From Colwellia psychrerythraea (GTDB lineage Bacteria > Pseudomonadota > Gammaproteobacteria > Enterobacterales > Alteromonadaceae): a stretch of DNA of 64,000 nucleotides. Positions 17,710 through 25,993 of this stretch are shown one piece after another. Positions within the stretch are counted from its first letter, which is position 1, and each line of letters begins with the position of its first letter. Position numbers and translations under genes: made by a program. The notes beneath the pieces were generated by a model that saw nothing but the letters and a program-made list of their open reading frames with translations, ran no database searches and was not told where the DNA came from. The stretch covers positions 248,001-312,000 of the forward strand of contig NZ_JQED01000015.1 of the NCBI RefSeq assembly GCF_000764225.1, given 5' to 3'.

Positions 17710-18699
17710 ATGATGAATTCACAAGATACCCAAGTTATTAATTTAGTTGCTGATATTGGTGGCACCAATATCAGACTAGCGATTACTGATAAAAATAATA
17801 ATATCAACCAAATTGAAACTTATCAGTGCCAGAATTTTCCACATTTAACCAATGTAATTCATCACTACTTGAAAGAAAAGTCATTACTGAACGCGCGAGT
17901 TAACGCTTGCTTAGCCATAGCTTGCCCTGTAGATACAGATTCAATATCTATGACAAATTTACCCTGGAAGTTTTCACAAAAACAACTTAAAGAAGAGCTT
18001 AACTTAAATAGCCTGACACTAATAAATGATTACACGGCAATCGCCATGGCTATTCCCTTATTAAATGATCAGCAAAAAATAAAAATAGGTCGAGGTGAAA
18101 CAGCAGAGAAACAACCGATTGCGGTCTGTGGTCCTGGCACTGGCCTAGGCGTTGCAAATTTAGTCAATATTAATAATCATTGGTATTGTCTAGGCGGTGA
18201 AGGCGGTCACACTGATTTTGCACCTGTGGATGACTTAGATATAAAAATATTCCAACAGTTAAAGACCACAAAAAAACGACTTTCTTATGAACAACTACTT
18301 TCTGGTTATGGTTTAGAACAAATATATCAAGCATTAGTTGTTATAACTAATCAAGAGTCAGTAAGTCCACAGCCAACGCAGCTATCAGCTAAAGAAATTA
18401 GTACTCAAGCAATAGCTGGGAATTGCCCTGTTTGCCAACAAGCATTATCACAATTTTGTAAAGTTTTAGGTAGCTTTGCCGGCAACTTAGCGTTAACTAC
18501 CGGTTCATTTGGTGGAGTGTATATTGCCGGGGGTATAGTACCTAGATTCACCGAATATTTGGAAAATAGCGAATTTAGGAAGAGATTTGAAACTAAAGGT
18601 CGTATGTCTCATTTAAATGAGGAAATCCCAACTTATGTTATTACTGAAAGCCAGCCGGGCTTAATCGGTGCCGCCGCTTATCTAAATCAAATAGTCTAA
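17710..18699 (+). CDS. glk: Glucokinase (bacterial Glk type)
   Basis: ATP-dependent glucokinase of 329 residues that phosphorylates free glucose made by the GH3 and GH1 enzymes. Motifs: phosphate-binding ADIGGTNIRLAI at the N-terminus, ACPVD, TNLPW, GPGTGLGVA and GGEGGHTDFAP. It is of the hexokinase-like PF02685 type rather than the ROK type, as no CxCGxxGC zinc motif is present. It closes the plus arm and is followed by a strong bidirectional terminator. Confidence 0.92.
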   Translation: MMNSQDTQVINLVADIGGTNIRLAITDKNNNINQIETYQCQNFPHLTNVIHHYLKEKSLLNARVNACLAIACPVDTDSISMTNLPWKFSQKQLKEELNLNSLTLINDYTAIAMAIPLLNDQQKIKIGRGETAEKQPIAVCGPGTGLGVANLVNINNHWYCLGGEGGHTDFAPVDDLDIKIFQQLKTTKKRLSYEQLLSGYGLEQIYQALVVITNQESVSPQPTQLSAKEISTQAIAGNCPVCQQALSQFCKVLGSFAGNLALTTGSFGGVYIAGGIVPRFTEYLENSEFRKRFETKGRMSHLNEEIPTYVITESQPGLIGAAAYLNQIV

Positions 18700-18728
18700 A
18701 AAAAGAATATTGAGTACAGTTCAAAAAC

Positions 18729-18759
18729 AAAAAAGCTCAAGATTATCTTGAGCTTTTTT
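18729..18759. terminator. Bidirectional terminator between glk and ybaB
   Basis: AAAAAGCTCAAGA (18730-18742) pairs perfectly with TCTTGAGCTTTTT (18746-18758) around a TTA loop, giving T-runs in both directions. It serves the two convergent genes. Confidence 0.9.
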
Positions 18760-18789
18760 ATGGTTGAAAACCTCTCTAGAAAAAGAAGT

Positions 18790-19116
18790 TTAGAATGGCA
18801 TTTTCATACCTGGTGGTAATTGCATACCACCAGTAAGCGCACCCATTTTATCTTTGTTTTGCTCTTCTACACGACGCACAGCATCATTTACTGCCGCAGC
18901 AAGTAGATCTTCAATCATGTCTTTATCATCGTCCATTAAGCTTTCATCTAGCTCTACACGGCGTACACTATGACTGCCTGTCATAGTTACTTTCACCATG
19001 CCTGCGCCAGCTTCACCAACAACTTCCATTTGCGCTAACTCTTCTTGCGCTTTCGCCATTTTGGCTTGCATTTGTTGGGCTTGCTTCATTAAGTTGCCCA
19101 TTCCGCCTTTCATCAT
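18790..19116 (-). CDS. ybaB: YbaB/EbfC nucleoid-associated protein
   Basis: A 108-residue member of the YbaB/EbfC DNA-binding family, a small dimeric nucleoid-associated protein. Typical features are [25 protein letters not shown], a Gly-rich turn ([10 protein letters not shown]) and a Met/Pro-rich tail. The start is set at ATG 19116 because TTGGAG lies 6 nt upstream; the in-frame TTG at 19128 is part of that ribosome-binding site. It follows dnaX as in E. coli, but recR, which usually comes next, is replaced by a terminator and glk. Confidence 0.92.
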   Translation of the reverse strand: MMKGGMGNLMKQAQQMQAKMAKAQEELAQMEVVGEAGAGMVKVTMTGSHSVRRVELDESLMDDDKDMIEDLLAAAVNDAVRRVEEQNKDKMGALTGGMQLPPGMKMPF

Positions 19117-19268
19117 GATATTCTCCAATATTGCTAGGTTGACTATTTTATATATTATATTCAGCTATTTTACCTGAAATGCATTGTGTTTTGAATGCAA
19201 ATGAAATGAATTTATCCCACGAGAATAAAACCAAGTACAAAACACGCGTCCACAGTAATGATTTCATT

Positions 19269-21398
19269 TTAACGTGGTGAAATACTCTCTTCATTCAGAC
19301 TTGCCTGAAAATTTTCCTGTAAGGCAATCACCACAACATCCTCTTTCAATAAGTTTTTGGCATACTCAAGACGTTTGTCGTTAATTTGAGCTTGGATCTG
19401 GTAAGGATCGGCAACCGTTTCTTCCACGATATTCAGTGTAACGGTAACTTCTCTAGATAAAAACTCACAAATATAGCTCTGCAATTGTTGGTGAGCAACT
19501 TCAGTGCTTAAATGTCTAGTTGCCTGATCCAATTGAAGAATTAAATTATCATCAGTTGAGTTCTCACTAATAGTTGCATGTATTGCTAGTTGGCGAATAC
19601 GTGCGGTAAGCTGCATTGAATCAATCATGTGCGCCCACTTATCGACTTGATTCGCTTTAGTTACTTTTGCGGGATCTATACTATCTTGATGAAATGGTAC
19701 CTTAGGCTCAGGCGCATTGACTAAGCTTTCAGTTGATGCCGCTTCCTCTACTACAGGGCTATTCTCTTTATCAGTGTTAGTTGCATTAAGCTGACGCAGA
19801 GTTGCGTCACTGGACTTTTTTGTTTGCTTCTCCAACTCTTTCTTACGACTTCGCAACATATTTCGAGTTGCAAGAACAGAGCCTACGTGACTCTGGGGGC
19901 TAAGCTGCCCTTCTGACTCATTAGACACAGCGGCTGTTATATTATGTTGCTGTTTATGACTTTCTAAAGCAGCTGCTTTCTCAGGAATAATAACTTCTTG
20001 CGGATCTACTTTTTCCGGGGGTGCTTGATTTACGAGCTTGTTTGAACTTTGCACAAGCTCATCAGCTTGTTGTTCAATAGCGAGCATTTGCTCGTTTAAC
20101 TCAGCGTGCTGAGCATTATCTGACAGAACAACAGAGTCGGCAATCTTAGCTTCCATTATATTGTCAGTAACGGCTTCTACTTGCACAGCATTAATCACAT
20201 CAACATCATTAGAAAGGCTTTCCGTCGACTTTGATAAATCAACATCATCGAAGTTAATTGCTGCAACTTTTTCAACATATCCACTGGTTGATTGTTCAGT
20301 AAGTTGTGACTTTTGCATTGGTTTAAAAGCAAGTAGTCGCAATAGCGTCATATCAAAAGCGGCTTGTTCATCAAAAGCGTACGGTAAGTCTTTACGACCA
20401 TTAATACTGATTTGGTAATAAAGCTGTACGTCTTCAGCAGACATCGCTTGACTGAACTTTTTCAATAAAGCTAATAAGTCTGCAGGTAAATCAAAATGTT
20501 GTTCAACTATTTGCATTAAAGCTATTTGATGAAATAACTGAATTAATTCCGCAAATAATCGGCTATAACTTGGCGCATATGAGGCTATCTCTTGAGATAG
20601 AGCCAGTAAAGCTTGGCTGTCTTGTTTTAGTAAGGCAATTAACAGTTGATAAACCCAGTTTTGATCTATGCCACCGAGCATTTGTTGCATATTAGTTAAA
20701 CTAATACTTCCTTGCCCTTGAGCAATAGCCTGGTCAGTTAAGCTGAGTGAGTCTCGCATACTGCCGCGCGCTGCTTTAGCTAACAAAGTTAAACAACCTT
20801 GCTCATGGCTTACTTGCTCTTGGGACAATATCTCAGCAAGCTTATCTTCAATTTGTTTAACCGTTAGCGCCTTTAAGTGAAACTGTAAACAACGTGATAA
20901 TACGGTAATAGGTAATTTTTGTGGATCGGTTGTCGCTAGAATAAACTTAACATGCTCAGGAGGCTCTTCTAACGTTTTTAATAATGCATTAAAGCTATGA
21001 CGAGATAACATATGTACCTCATCTATCAGGTAAACCTTAAATCGACCTCTGCTAGGCGCATATTGAACGTTATCTAGAATCTCGCGAGTATCATCAACCT
21101 TGGTTTTTGACGCGGCATCTATTTCCAATAGATCAACAAAACGACCTTGGTCAATATCAATACAAGCGTCACACTGTCCGCAAGGCTTATCTGTAATACC
21201 CAGTTCACAGTTTAAGCTCTTAGCGAAAATCCGCGCTATAGTGGTTTTACCAACTCCTCGTGTCCCCGTAAAAAGGTAAGCATGATGCAAACGCTCTTGA
21301 GATAAAGCATTTGCGAGCACATTAACGACATGCTCTTGACCCATCAATTGTTGAAAGTTCTTAGGGCGCCATTTTCTTGCTAGGACTTGATAACTCAT
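19269..21398 (-). CDS. dnaX: DNA polymerase III subunit tau (and gamma by frameshift)
   Basis: Clamp-loader ATPase of 709 residues. The N-terminal AAA+ module has Walker A GTRGVGKT, a four-Cys zinc site (CELG...CGQCDAC) and DEVHML. A long acidic/Gln-rich linker leads to the C-terminal tau domain that binds polymerase and helicase. Codons 527-528 form the slippery A-AAA-AAG; a -1 slip there gives Val-Gln-stop and a gamma form of about 530 residues. A GGAG 8 nt upstream and a 7-bp hairpin 5 nt downstream complete the cassette. It follows apt with a 29-nt gap and precedes ybaB. Confidence 0.95.
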   Translation of the reverse strand: MSYQVLARKWRPKNFQQLMGQEHVVNVLANALSQERLHHAYLFTGTRGVGKTTIARIFAKSLNCELGITDKPCGQCDACIDIDQGRFVDLLEIDAASKTKVDDTREILDNVQYAPSRGRFKVYLIDEVHMLSRHSFNALLKTLEEPPEHVKFILATTDPQKLPITVLSRCLQFHLKALTVKQIEDKLAEILSQEQVSHEQGCLTLLAKAARGSMRDSLSLTDQAIAQGQGSISLTNMQQMLGGIDQNWVYQLLIALLKQDSQALLALSQEIASYAPSYSRLFAELIQLFHQIALMQIVEQHFDLPADLLALLKKFSQAMSAEDVQLYYQISINGRKDLPYAFDEQAAFDMTLLRLLAFKPMQKSQLTEQSTSGYVEKVAAINFDDVDLSKSTESLSNDVDVINAVQVEAVTDNIMEAKIADSVVLSDNAQHAELNEQMLAIEQQADELVQSSNKLVNQAPPEKVDPQEVIIPEKAAALESHKQQHNITAAVSNESEGQLSPQSHVGSVLATRNMLRSRKKELEKQTKKSSDATLRQLNATNTDKENSPVVEEAASTESLVNAPEPKVPFHQDSIDPAKVTKANQVDKWAHMIDSMQLTARIRQLAIHATISENSTDDNLILQLDQATRHLSTEVAHQQLQSYICEFLSREVTVTLNIVEETVADPYQIQAQINDKRLEYAKNLLKEDVVVIALQENFQASLNEESISPR
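19792..19833 (-). promoter_or_regulatory. Programmed -1 ribosomal frameshift signal in dnaX
   Basis: Read on the minus strand: GGAG at 19833-19830, slippery heptamer AAAAAAG at 19821-19815 in the phase A-AAA-AAG, then TGACGCA (19809-19803), a 4-nt loop and TGCGTCA (19798-19792). The -1 frame stops at TGA 19809-19807, two codons after the slip. Element order and spacing match the E. coli dnaX signal. Confidence 0.85.
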
Positions 21399-21427
21399 AT
21401 TAAATTACTTTTCGATTCTCAGACAAA

Positions 21428-21973
21428 CTACTCGCCTTGATATTGTATCAAAGAATAAGGAGTAATATTTAGCTCTGCAAGGCATTTTTCACCACCTAAG
21501 TCTGGTAAAGAGATAACAAAGCCTGCTTCCTGTACTTTTGCACCTAAACGACGAATTAGTTTTGTTGTTGCACCTATGGTGCCACCCGTTGCTAATAAGT
21601 CATCGATAATCAGAACATTATCGTCAGGGGTTAATGCATCTTGATGAATTTCTAAAATATCTTCACCATACTCCAACTGATAAGCTTGAGAGTGTGTAGG
21701 TCTAGGTAGCTTCCCTGGTTTTCTGACAGGAATAAAACCTATATTTAAGGCTAACGCTAACGGTGCACCAAAAAGGAAACCACGTGCTTCCGTACCAACG
21801 ATTTTAGTGAAGCCTTTGTCTTTGAACTTGTTCTCTAAAAGCTCCATCACAAGCTTAAAAGCTTCTGCGTCTTCTAATAGGCTAGTAACATCACGAAACA
21901 TGATGCCTTCAACAGGATAGTCAGGAATAGTATGGATTGCATTGATGAGTTGTTGTTGCTGTGTTTTATTCAT
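21428..21973 (-). CDS. apt: Adenine phosphoribosyltransferase
   Basis: A 181-residue type I phosphoribosyltransferase that converts adenine and PRPP to AMP in purine salvage. The PRPP loop [13 protein letters not shown] lies near residues 119-131, and the N-terminal [13 protein letters not shown] and GTEARGF segments are typical of Apt. Length and the apt-dnaX order match other gammaproteobacteria. It likely starts the apt-dnaX-ybaB transcript. Confidence 0.95.
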   Translation of the reverse strand: MNKTQQQQLINAIHTIPDYPVEGIMFRDVTSLLEDAEAFKLVMELLENKFKDKGFTKIVGTEARGFLFGAPLALALNIGFIPVRKPGKLPRPTHSQAYQLEYGEDILEIHQDALTPDDNVLIIDDLLATGGTIGATTKLIRRLGAKVQEAGFVISLPDLGGEKCLAELNITPYSLIQYQGE

Positions 21974-22089
21974 AATACCAAGGTAAAACCATTATTTTTG
22001 GTTTCTAAAAGTAAGTTAATAGATAGATATGCTGAGCATAAAACAATTTCCCCATCTTTTATACCGATAAAATGGTTAGTTAGATAAAA

Positions 22090-22485
22090 TTATGAGTTAG
22101 CTATCAGTGTATTGCTCTCAAAGTTAATATCTGAAAATTCGGATAAAATAGTAAGAAATCTTTCTTCATCGATAGGTTTATCAATAACTTTATCAAAAAG
22201 GTTATACTCTGCGAGCTCTTTGACGGTGTGTGAACCTTGCGTAGTCATGAAAAACACAGGGATTGCTGAGAATAACTGATTAGACTTAAGGTTTTTGGTA
22301 AGCTGTACACCATTCATCAACGGCATTAAATGGTCAATAACAAAGAGTTGATAATTTCCTTTTTGTGCTTTTCCTAATGCATCTAAACCATTAACGGCTA
22401 GATCAACATTGTGTCCTTGTGAAATAATAAGTGATGCAAGTTTTTCTTGAACAGACTTATTATCATCAACAACTAATATATTCAT
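22090..22485 (-). CDS. Single-domain response regulator (CheY-like)
   Basis: A 131-residue stand-alone receiver domain: acidic pair D7-D8, phosphorylation site D51 in VIDHLMP, a Thr in FFMTTQ, and the lysine in IDKP. There is no output domain, so it should act by protein contact, for example in motility or a phosphorelay. No histidine kinase is adjacent. ATG 22485 is preferred to the in-frame TTG at 22491. Confidence 0.85.
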   Translation of the reverse strand: MNILVVDDNKSVQEKLASLIISQGHNVDLAVNGLDALGKAQKGNYQLFVIDHLMPLMNGVQLTKNLKSNQLFSAIPVFFMTTQGSHTVKELAEYNLFDKVIDKPIDEERFLTILSEFSDINFESNTLIANS

Positions 22486-22639
22486 ATACAACTTTTCAAT
22501 TTTTGAAACTAATTTGCCGCGAATATTACCCTATAACAATTTCAGTATATAGGGCAAACATGCATATTTTACGTAACAAAATGATCCTAATGTAATGCTA
22601 AATTAGCACGAACGTATAGTTTAAGTGCCAAGGCGCTAT

Positions 22640-23320
22640 TTACTTTGACAACTTAAGTTTTTGACGTTTAGAAGTGGAAGTACTATTTGGATTAACATAA
22701 ACATTACTTGCATTAGGTCTTGCGCCTTCAACCCATGGTGATACAGGTGCGCCTTTGTCGACTTTCTTCTTAGCATAACCCTTTTTATTCTGGCTAGGTT
22801 TCGAATTAGCAGTAGTACCTTTCGAAATAGAAGAAGCTGGCTTAACAATTTTCCCGGTTCTTTCAACATGATATTTTTTATCAATAGCCTGTAAAAGATT
22901 TCGCAAGACTTGATCTTTGCATTCGCGATAGTGTTTATGATCAATTTTTCTTGAGAATGCACTTAGCTCTGGTTTACTGATTCGAAAGTCAACTTCTTCT
23001 AATAATGCAATGACTTGCTCTGCTTGCAAGTTCAGTGCGATTTTAAGTTTGGTTAAAATAATATTATTCGATAATCGCTTTTCTGGTACTGGCGGAGTTC
23101 CTGCTTTTTTACCACGCTTTTCATTGATAAAACCATTCAAAAAAACAGCTAATTTAGAATCAATTAATGCAACAAAATCACTATCATTGTCTTTTTTAAG
23201 CCATTGGCTTATCTGTTCACGAGTAACATCCTCGCCTGCGGAGGCAAAGATTGCCACCATTTTTTTATCATTAAAGTTAAAGGTATAACGCAAGCGGCGT
23301 AAAACATCATTATTGTTCAA
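22640..23320 (-). CDS. DUF1456 family protein (YehS-like)
   Basis: A 226-residue cytoplasmic protein with the two-repeat architecture of the YehS/DUF1456 family (NNDVLRRLRYTFNF near the start, and NNIILTKLKIALNL near residue 88). Function is unknown in the family. It is longer than E. coli YehS because of a Lys-, Ser- and Asn-rich C-terminal tail from about residue 150, which is probably disordered. It lies alone between the response regulator and the YbaK-like gene. Confidence 0.8.
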   Translation of the reverse strand: MNNNDVLRRLRYTFNFNDKKMVAIFASAGEDVTREQISQWLKKDNDSDFVALIDSKLAVFLNGFINEKRGKKAGTPPVPEKRLSNNIILTKLKIALNLQAEQVIALLEEVDFRISKPELSAFSRKIDHKHYRECKDQVLRNLLQAIDKKYHVERTGKIVKPASSISKGTTANSKPSQNKKGYAKKKVDKGAPVSPWVEGARPNASNVYVNPNSTSTSKRQKLKLSK

Positions 23321-23335
23321 AGTGATATCCCGTAG

Positions 23336-23375
23336 AAAAGCATGTGGTAGTTATTATACACACTAACCACATGCG
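23336..23375 (-). terminator. Hairpin after the YbaK-like gene
   Basis: GCATGTGGT (23340-23348) pairs exactly with ACCACATGC (23366-23374). On the minus strand it is followed by TTTTC, which suggests a modest intrinsic terminator for the gene at 23388-23867. Confidence 0.5.
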
Positions 23376-23387
23376 CTAATACACTTG

Positions 23388-23867
23388 CTAATGAAATACT
23401 TGATGGCTAAAGTTCATGTGCTTACCTGAAGTCATAAGAGCATGAAACCCCTCCTGATCGACACAAAGTAATGTTTCATGATCACCGGCCTCAAGATATA
23501 CATTTAACAGCTTATCAAGCTTTTCATCACAAACCATATTCATATTGTAGGCATCTGCTGCTGGAGGTATTGCGCCTAAATTACAGTCAGAAAATAGCTG
23601 GTAAACATCTTGTTCTTTCATCAGGCGATACTGTCCATGTAAACGCTCATTAAGAGCTGACAAACTAATTTTATGATCAGCGGGCAAAATTGCCATTAGC
23701 TTTCGGTCCTCATGGTTTTTCAGCAAAACGACTTTAGCAATTTCACTTAATGAAATATTTGATGAGATAGCGGTTCCAATAGAGCTATTTGAATGAAAAT
23801 GGCCAATTTCTTGATAGGGAATATTTTTATCGATTAAATAGCGGGTCAGCCTTGTTGATATGTTCAT
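23388..23867 (-). CDS. YbaK/ProX-type aminoacyl-tRNA deacylase domain protein
   Basis: A 159-residue stand-alone domain of the YbaK / prolyl-tRNA editing superfamily, which hydrolyses mischarged tRNA in trans. Recognisable segments are KVVLLKNHEDRKLMAILPADHKI (conserved lysine and the strand-loop) and LGAIPPAAD, equivalent to the GxxPP loop. The exact tRNA specificity cannot be assigned. The gene is monocistronic. Confidence 0.8.
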   Translation of the reverse strand: MNISTRLTRYLIDKNIPYQEIGHFHSNSSIGTAISSNISLSEIAKVVLLKNHEDRKLMAILPADHKISLSALNERLHGQYRLMKEQDVYQLFSDCNLGAIPPAADAYNMNMVCDEKLDKLLNVYLEAGDHETLLCVDQEGFHALMTSGKHMNFSHQVFH

Positions 23868-23969
23868 AATAACCTCGATTACGTTAGAAACCCATATTAC
23901 AGTATAGCTAACAAACCGTAATTCAGTAGCAAGTTAAAGGCTTTTATCAAAGTGTTTTGCCTCAATATA

Positions 23970-23994
23970 AAAAACGAGCCTGAAGCTCGTTTTT
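23970..23994. terminator. Terminator after the HvfA-like repeat gene
   Basis: AAAAACGAGC (23970-23979) pairs with GCTCGTTTTT (23985-23994) around a CTGAA loop. It has a T-run on each strand; on the minus strand it ends the gene at 24035-24514. Confidence 0.85.
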
Positions 23995-24020
23995 GTTAGT
24001 TAGTTAGTTAGTTAGTTAGT
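23995..24020. repeat. GTTA tetranucleotide repeat
   Basis: Six tandem GTTA units plus GT directly adjoin the terminator hairpin, in the 3' untranslated region of the minus-strand Cys-rich repeat gene. Such a tract can vary in copy number by slippage. Confidence 0.85.
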
Positions 24021-24034
24021 AAAGAGTGAATTAA

Positions 24035-24514
24035 TTAGCCACCACATTTTTTACTTTTATCTTTTGACTTGCCTTCGCCACACTTTCCTTCACCACATTT
24101 ACCTTTTGAGGTACTTTTCATTTTACCTTCGCCACATTTTCCTTCACCACATTTACCTTTTGTGGCACTTTTCATTTTACCTTCGCCACATTTTCCTTCA
24201 CCACATTTGCCTTTTGTGGCACTTTTCATTTTACCTTCGCCACATTTTCCTTCTCCGCATTTACCTTTTGCGGCACTTTTCATTTTACCTTCGCCACATT
24301 TTCCTTCTCCGCATTTACCTTTTTTGGCGTCTTTCATTTTACCTTCGCCACACTTTCCTTCACCACACTTCCCTTCTTTATGGTCTGTGACTATAGTGAC
24401 TAACTCACCAGTCGCGAATGGGTTTGACTCTGCTTTAGCAATATTACTAGTGAAAAGGCCAAAGGCAAGTAAACTCATTACCATTGCCATTGATGATTTC
24501 TTAACTATATTCAT
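24035..24514 (-). CDS. HvfA-like Cys-rich repeat protein (putative RiPP metallophore precursor)
   Basis: A 159-residue exported protein. Residues 1-28 are a signal peptide (cleavage near AKA/ES), followed by SNPFATGEL, a segment found in HvfA-type precursors. Residues 47-154 are six tandem 18-residue units built on GKCGEGKCGEGKMKSAT, then KKCGG, giving 13 cysteines. EGKCG is the motif that MNIO (DUF692) enzymes with an HvfC-type partner modify in HvfA to make a copper-binding peptide (family knowledge). No MNIO, HvfC or DoxX gene is within this window, so the precursor is an orphan here. Strong AAGGA precedes ATG 24514. An unmodified metal-binding protein is the alternative. Confidence 0.75.
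   Translation of the reverse strand: MNIVKKSSMAMVMSLLAFGLFTSNIAKAESNPFATGELVTIVTDHKEGKCGEGKCGEGKMKDAKKGKCGEGKCGEGKMKSAAKGKCGEGKCGEGKMKSATKGKCGEGKCGEGKMKSATKGKCGEGKCGEGKMKSTSKGKCGEGKCGEGKSKDKSKKCGG
24053..24376 (-). repeat. Six 54-bp tandem coding repeats
   Basis: Six consecutive, nearly identical 54-bp units encode the 18-residue Cys-Gly-Lys repeats of the HvfA-like protein. Units differ mainly in the codons after GEGKMK (DAK, SAA, SAT, SAT, STS, with the last unit ending SKDKS). This makes copy-number change by recombination likely. Confidence 0.9.
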
Positions 24515-24641
24515 AATTTATTTCCTTTTATCAGTGCTTATCTTGAAGTTATCTCATTATTATTGAGATTTAGTTATATGACTTTTAACATAGACCTGCA
24601 AGTGTTAAAAAAAATTTCATATTTGTTGAATTATAAACAAT

Positions 24642-24682
24642 AAAAAGCCAGCAATCTCCTTAAAAGATAACTGGCCTTTTTA
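24642..24682 (-). terminator. Terminator of the TonB2 operon
   Basis: On the minus strand GGCCAG and CTGGC form a stem followed by TTTTTATT, 26 nt beyond the stop of the TPR gene, the last gene of the operon. Confidence 0.7.
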
Positions 24683-24707
24683 ATAACATTAATTTAGTCG
24701 ATAAAAA

Positions 24708-25988
24708 CTAAATTGTAACGTTTTTACGTCTAGCTGTGTCAACAATAAAGCTTTTCCAACCCTTTGCAGATTTACGTGCACTTGGATCTTTCATTGCTTT
24801 TTGAATTGCCGCATACGCTTTCTTATACTTTTCTAAATAGAAGTATGATTCTGCGATACTCATATGAATACGGCCTTGATTAGTAACACCAAGTTCAATG
24901 GCCTTATTCAAAGCAACAATTGCTTTAGCAAACTGTTCATCTTGTTTTAACAACATACCCTGTTTACGATAATGTTTAGGATCACTAGTCATTTTGGCTA
25001 ATTCACCATAATAACTTGCTGCCTTATCAATATGTTGTGCAGAATGCCAAGCATTAGCTAATGTAGAGATATTTTTATCATCTCGCTTAACTAAACCAGA
25101 AGCAATATACTTCTCTAATAACTGAGCTGCCTTATAAGGAGCTTCAGCTTGAGAGTATAAACTCGCTAATGTCTTGATTTGACCTTCTTTATCCAAATGA
25201 CCAAGTTTGTATGCTAAATCAAGTGTTTGAACTGCTTTATCATAGTCTTCGATCAGCAAATAAAACATTGGTAATTGTGTCCACCACTGCTTATTTTCTG
25301 GAAAGACCTGTATTACTGTTTCTAAAACATTTACAGCTTCTTTATACATTTTACGTTCATAGTAAGATGTAATTTTTAAAATGTAAGGGTTTTGATTCGG
25401 TTTATCACCAAAAGCAGCAATCGCTTTATCCGCAGGTTCAATCACCTTATCTAATTGCTTTAATGAGTAATACGCATTTGCAATCTTGACATAGGTTTGA
25501 CCGTCATCTTTACCAGAGAAATCCATCCAAGCATAAAAACTTTTTAATGCACCTTTATAGTCTTTGGTTTGCATTTGCATGTCACCCAATAACTTTAAAG
25601 ATTCACTGTGGTCGCCTTCATTAAGAAGGTCTGGTTCTATAGCTTTTTTTAGATATTCAATGGTTTTCTGATCATTTTCACCTAACGTTGCGTACATAAC
25701 AGCGATCATACGTGCTACATAAGCTTTGTCATAAGGTTTTGAAGCTTCAATGTCCAACAAAATAGCTAAAGCCCCTTTGATATCATCAGCACTATAAGCT
25801 TCAAAAGCTTTTTGCACTTTTTTACCAACGCGAGGACCAACTAGTTGTGTAGGACGTTTCTTCTTCTTCTCAACCTTCTCAGCACCAGCAGCTTCAGCAT
25901 AATTTGCGAAAGGTGCTTGCGCAACAAGAAGTGAGGCAACTACGACAAGAGATGTTGATAATTTTTTAAATTCTACATTTTTAAACAT
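24708..25988 (-). CDS. TPR-repeat protein of the TonB2 system
   Basis: A 426-residue protein with a signal peptide (cleavage near AEA) and several tetratricopeptide repeats over most of its length (for example GALKSFYAWM, YVKIANAYYSLKQLDKVIEPADKAI, AIVALNKAIELG). It is the last gene of the operon, 5 nt after tonB. Periplasmic TPR proteins are regular partners of TonB2/TtpC systems in Vibrio and Shewanella (family knowledge), where they probably scaffold the energy-transducing complex. Confidence 0.85.
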   Translation of the reverse strand: MFKNVEFKKLSTSLVVVASLLVAQAPFANYAEAAGAEKVEKKKKRPTQLVGPRVGKKVQKAFEAYSADDIKGALAILLDIEASKPYDKAYVARMIAVMYATLGENDQKTIEYLKKAIEPDLLNEGDHSESLKLLGDMQMQTKDYKGALKSFYAWMDFSGKDDGQTYVKIANAYYSLKQLDKVIEPADKAIAAFGDKPNQNPYILKITSYYERKMYKEAVNVLETVIQVFPENKQWWTQLPMFYLLIEDYDKAVQTLDLAYKLGHLDKEGQIKTLASLYSQAEAPYKAAQLLEKYIASGLVKRDDKNISTLANAWHSAQHIDKAASYYGELAKMTSDPKHYRKQGMLLKQDEQFAKAIVALNKAIELGVTNQGRIHMSIAESYFYLEKYKKAYAAIQKAMKDPSARKSAKGWKSFIVDTARRKNVTI

Positions 25989-25993
25989 AACTA

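Noticed and set aside
22596..22608. Palindrome TGCTAAATTAGCA between the response regulator and the YehS-like gene
   Set aside because: A 13-bp AT-rich palindrome in AT-rich DNA is expected by chance and has no partner site or promoter context.
22636..22962. Minus-strand open frame of 108 codons overlapping the YehS-like gene
   Set aside because: It lies entirely inside the DUF1456 gene in another frame and has no ribosome-binding site or similarity I can name.
24053..24376. Regular repeats that could suggest a CRISPR array
   Set aside because: The units are contiguous 54-bp coding repeats with no variable spacers, and they encode a periodic peptide.
24064..24566. Two long plus-strand open frames with repeated Phe/Pro/His-rich units, opposite the Cys-rich repeat gene
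   Set aside because: They are antisense images of the 54-bp repeats; the minus-strand frame has the signal peptide, ribosome-binding site and family motif.
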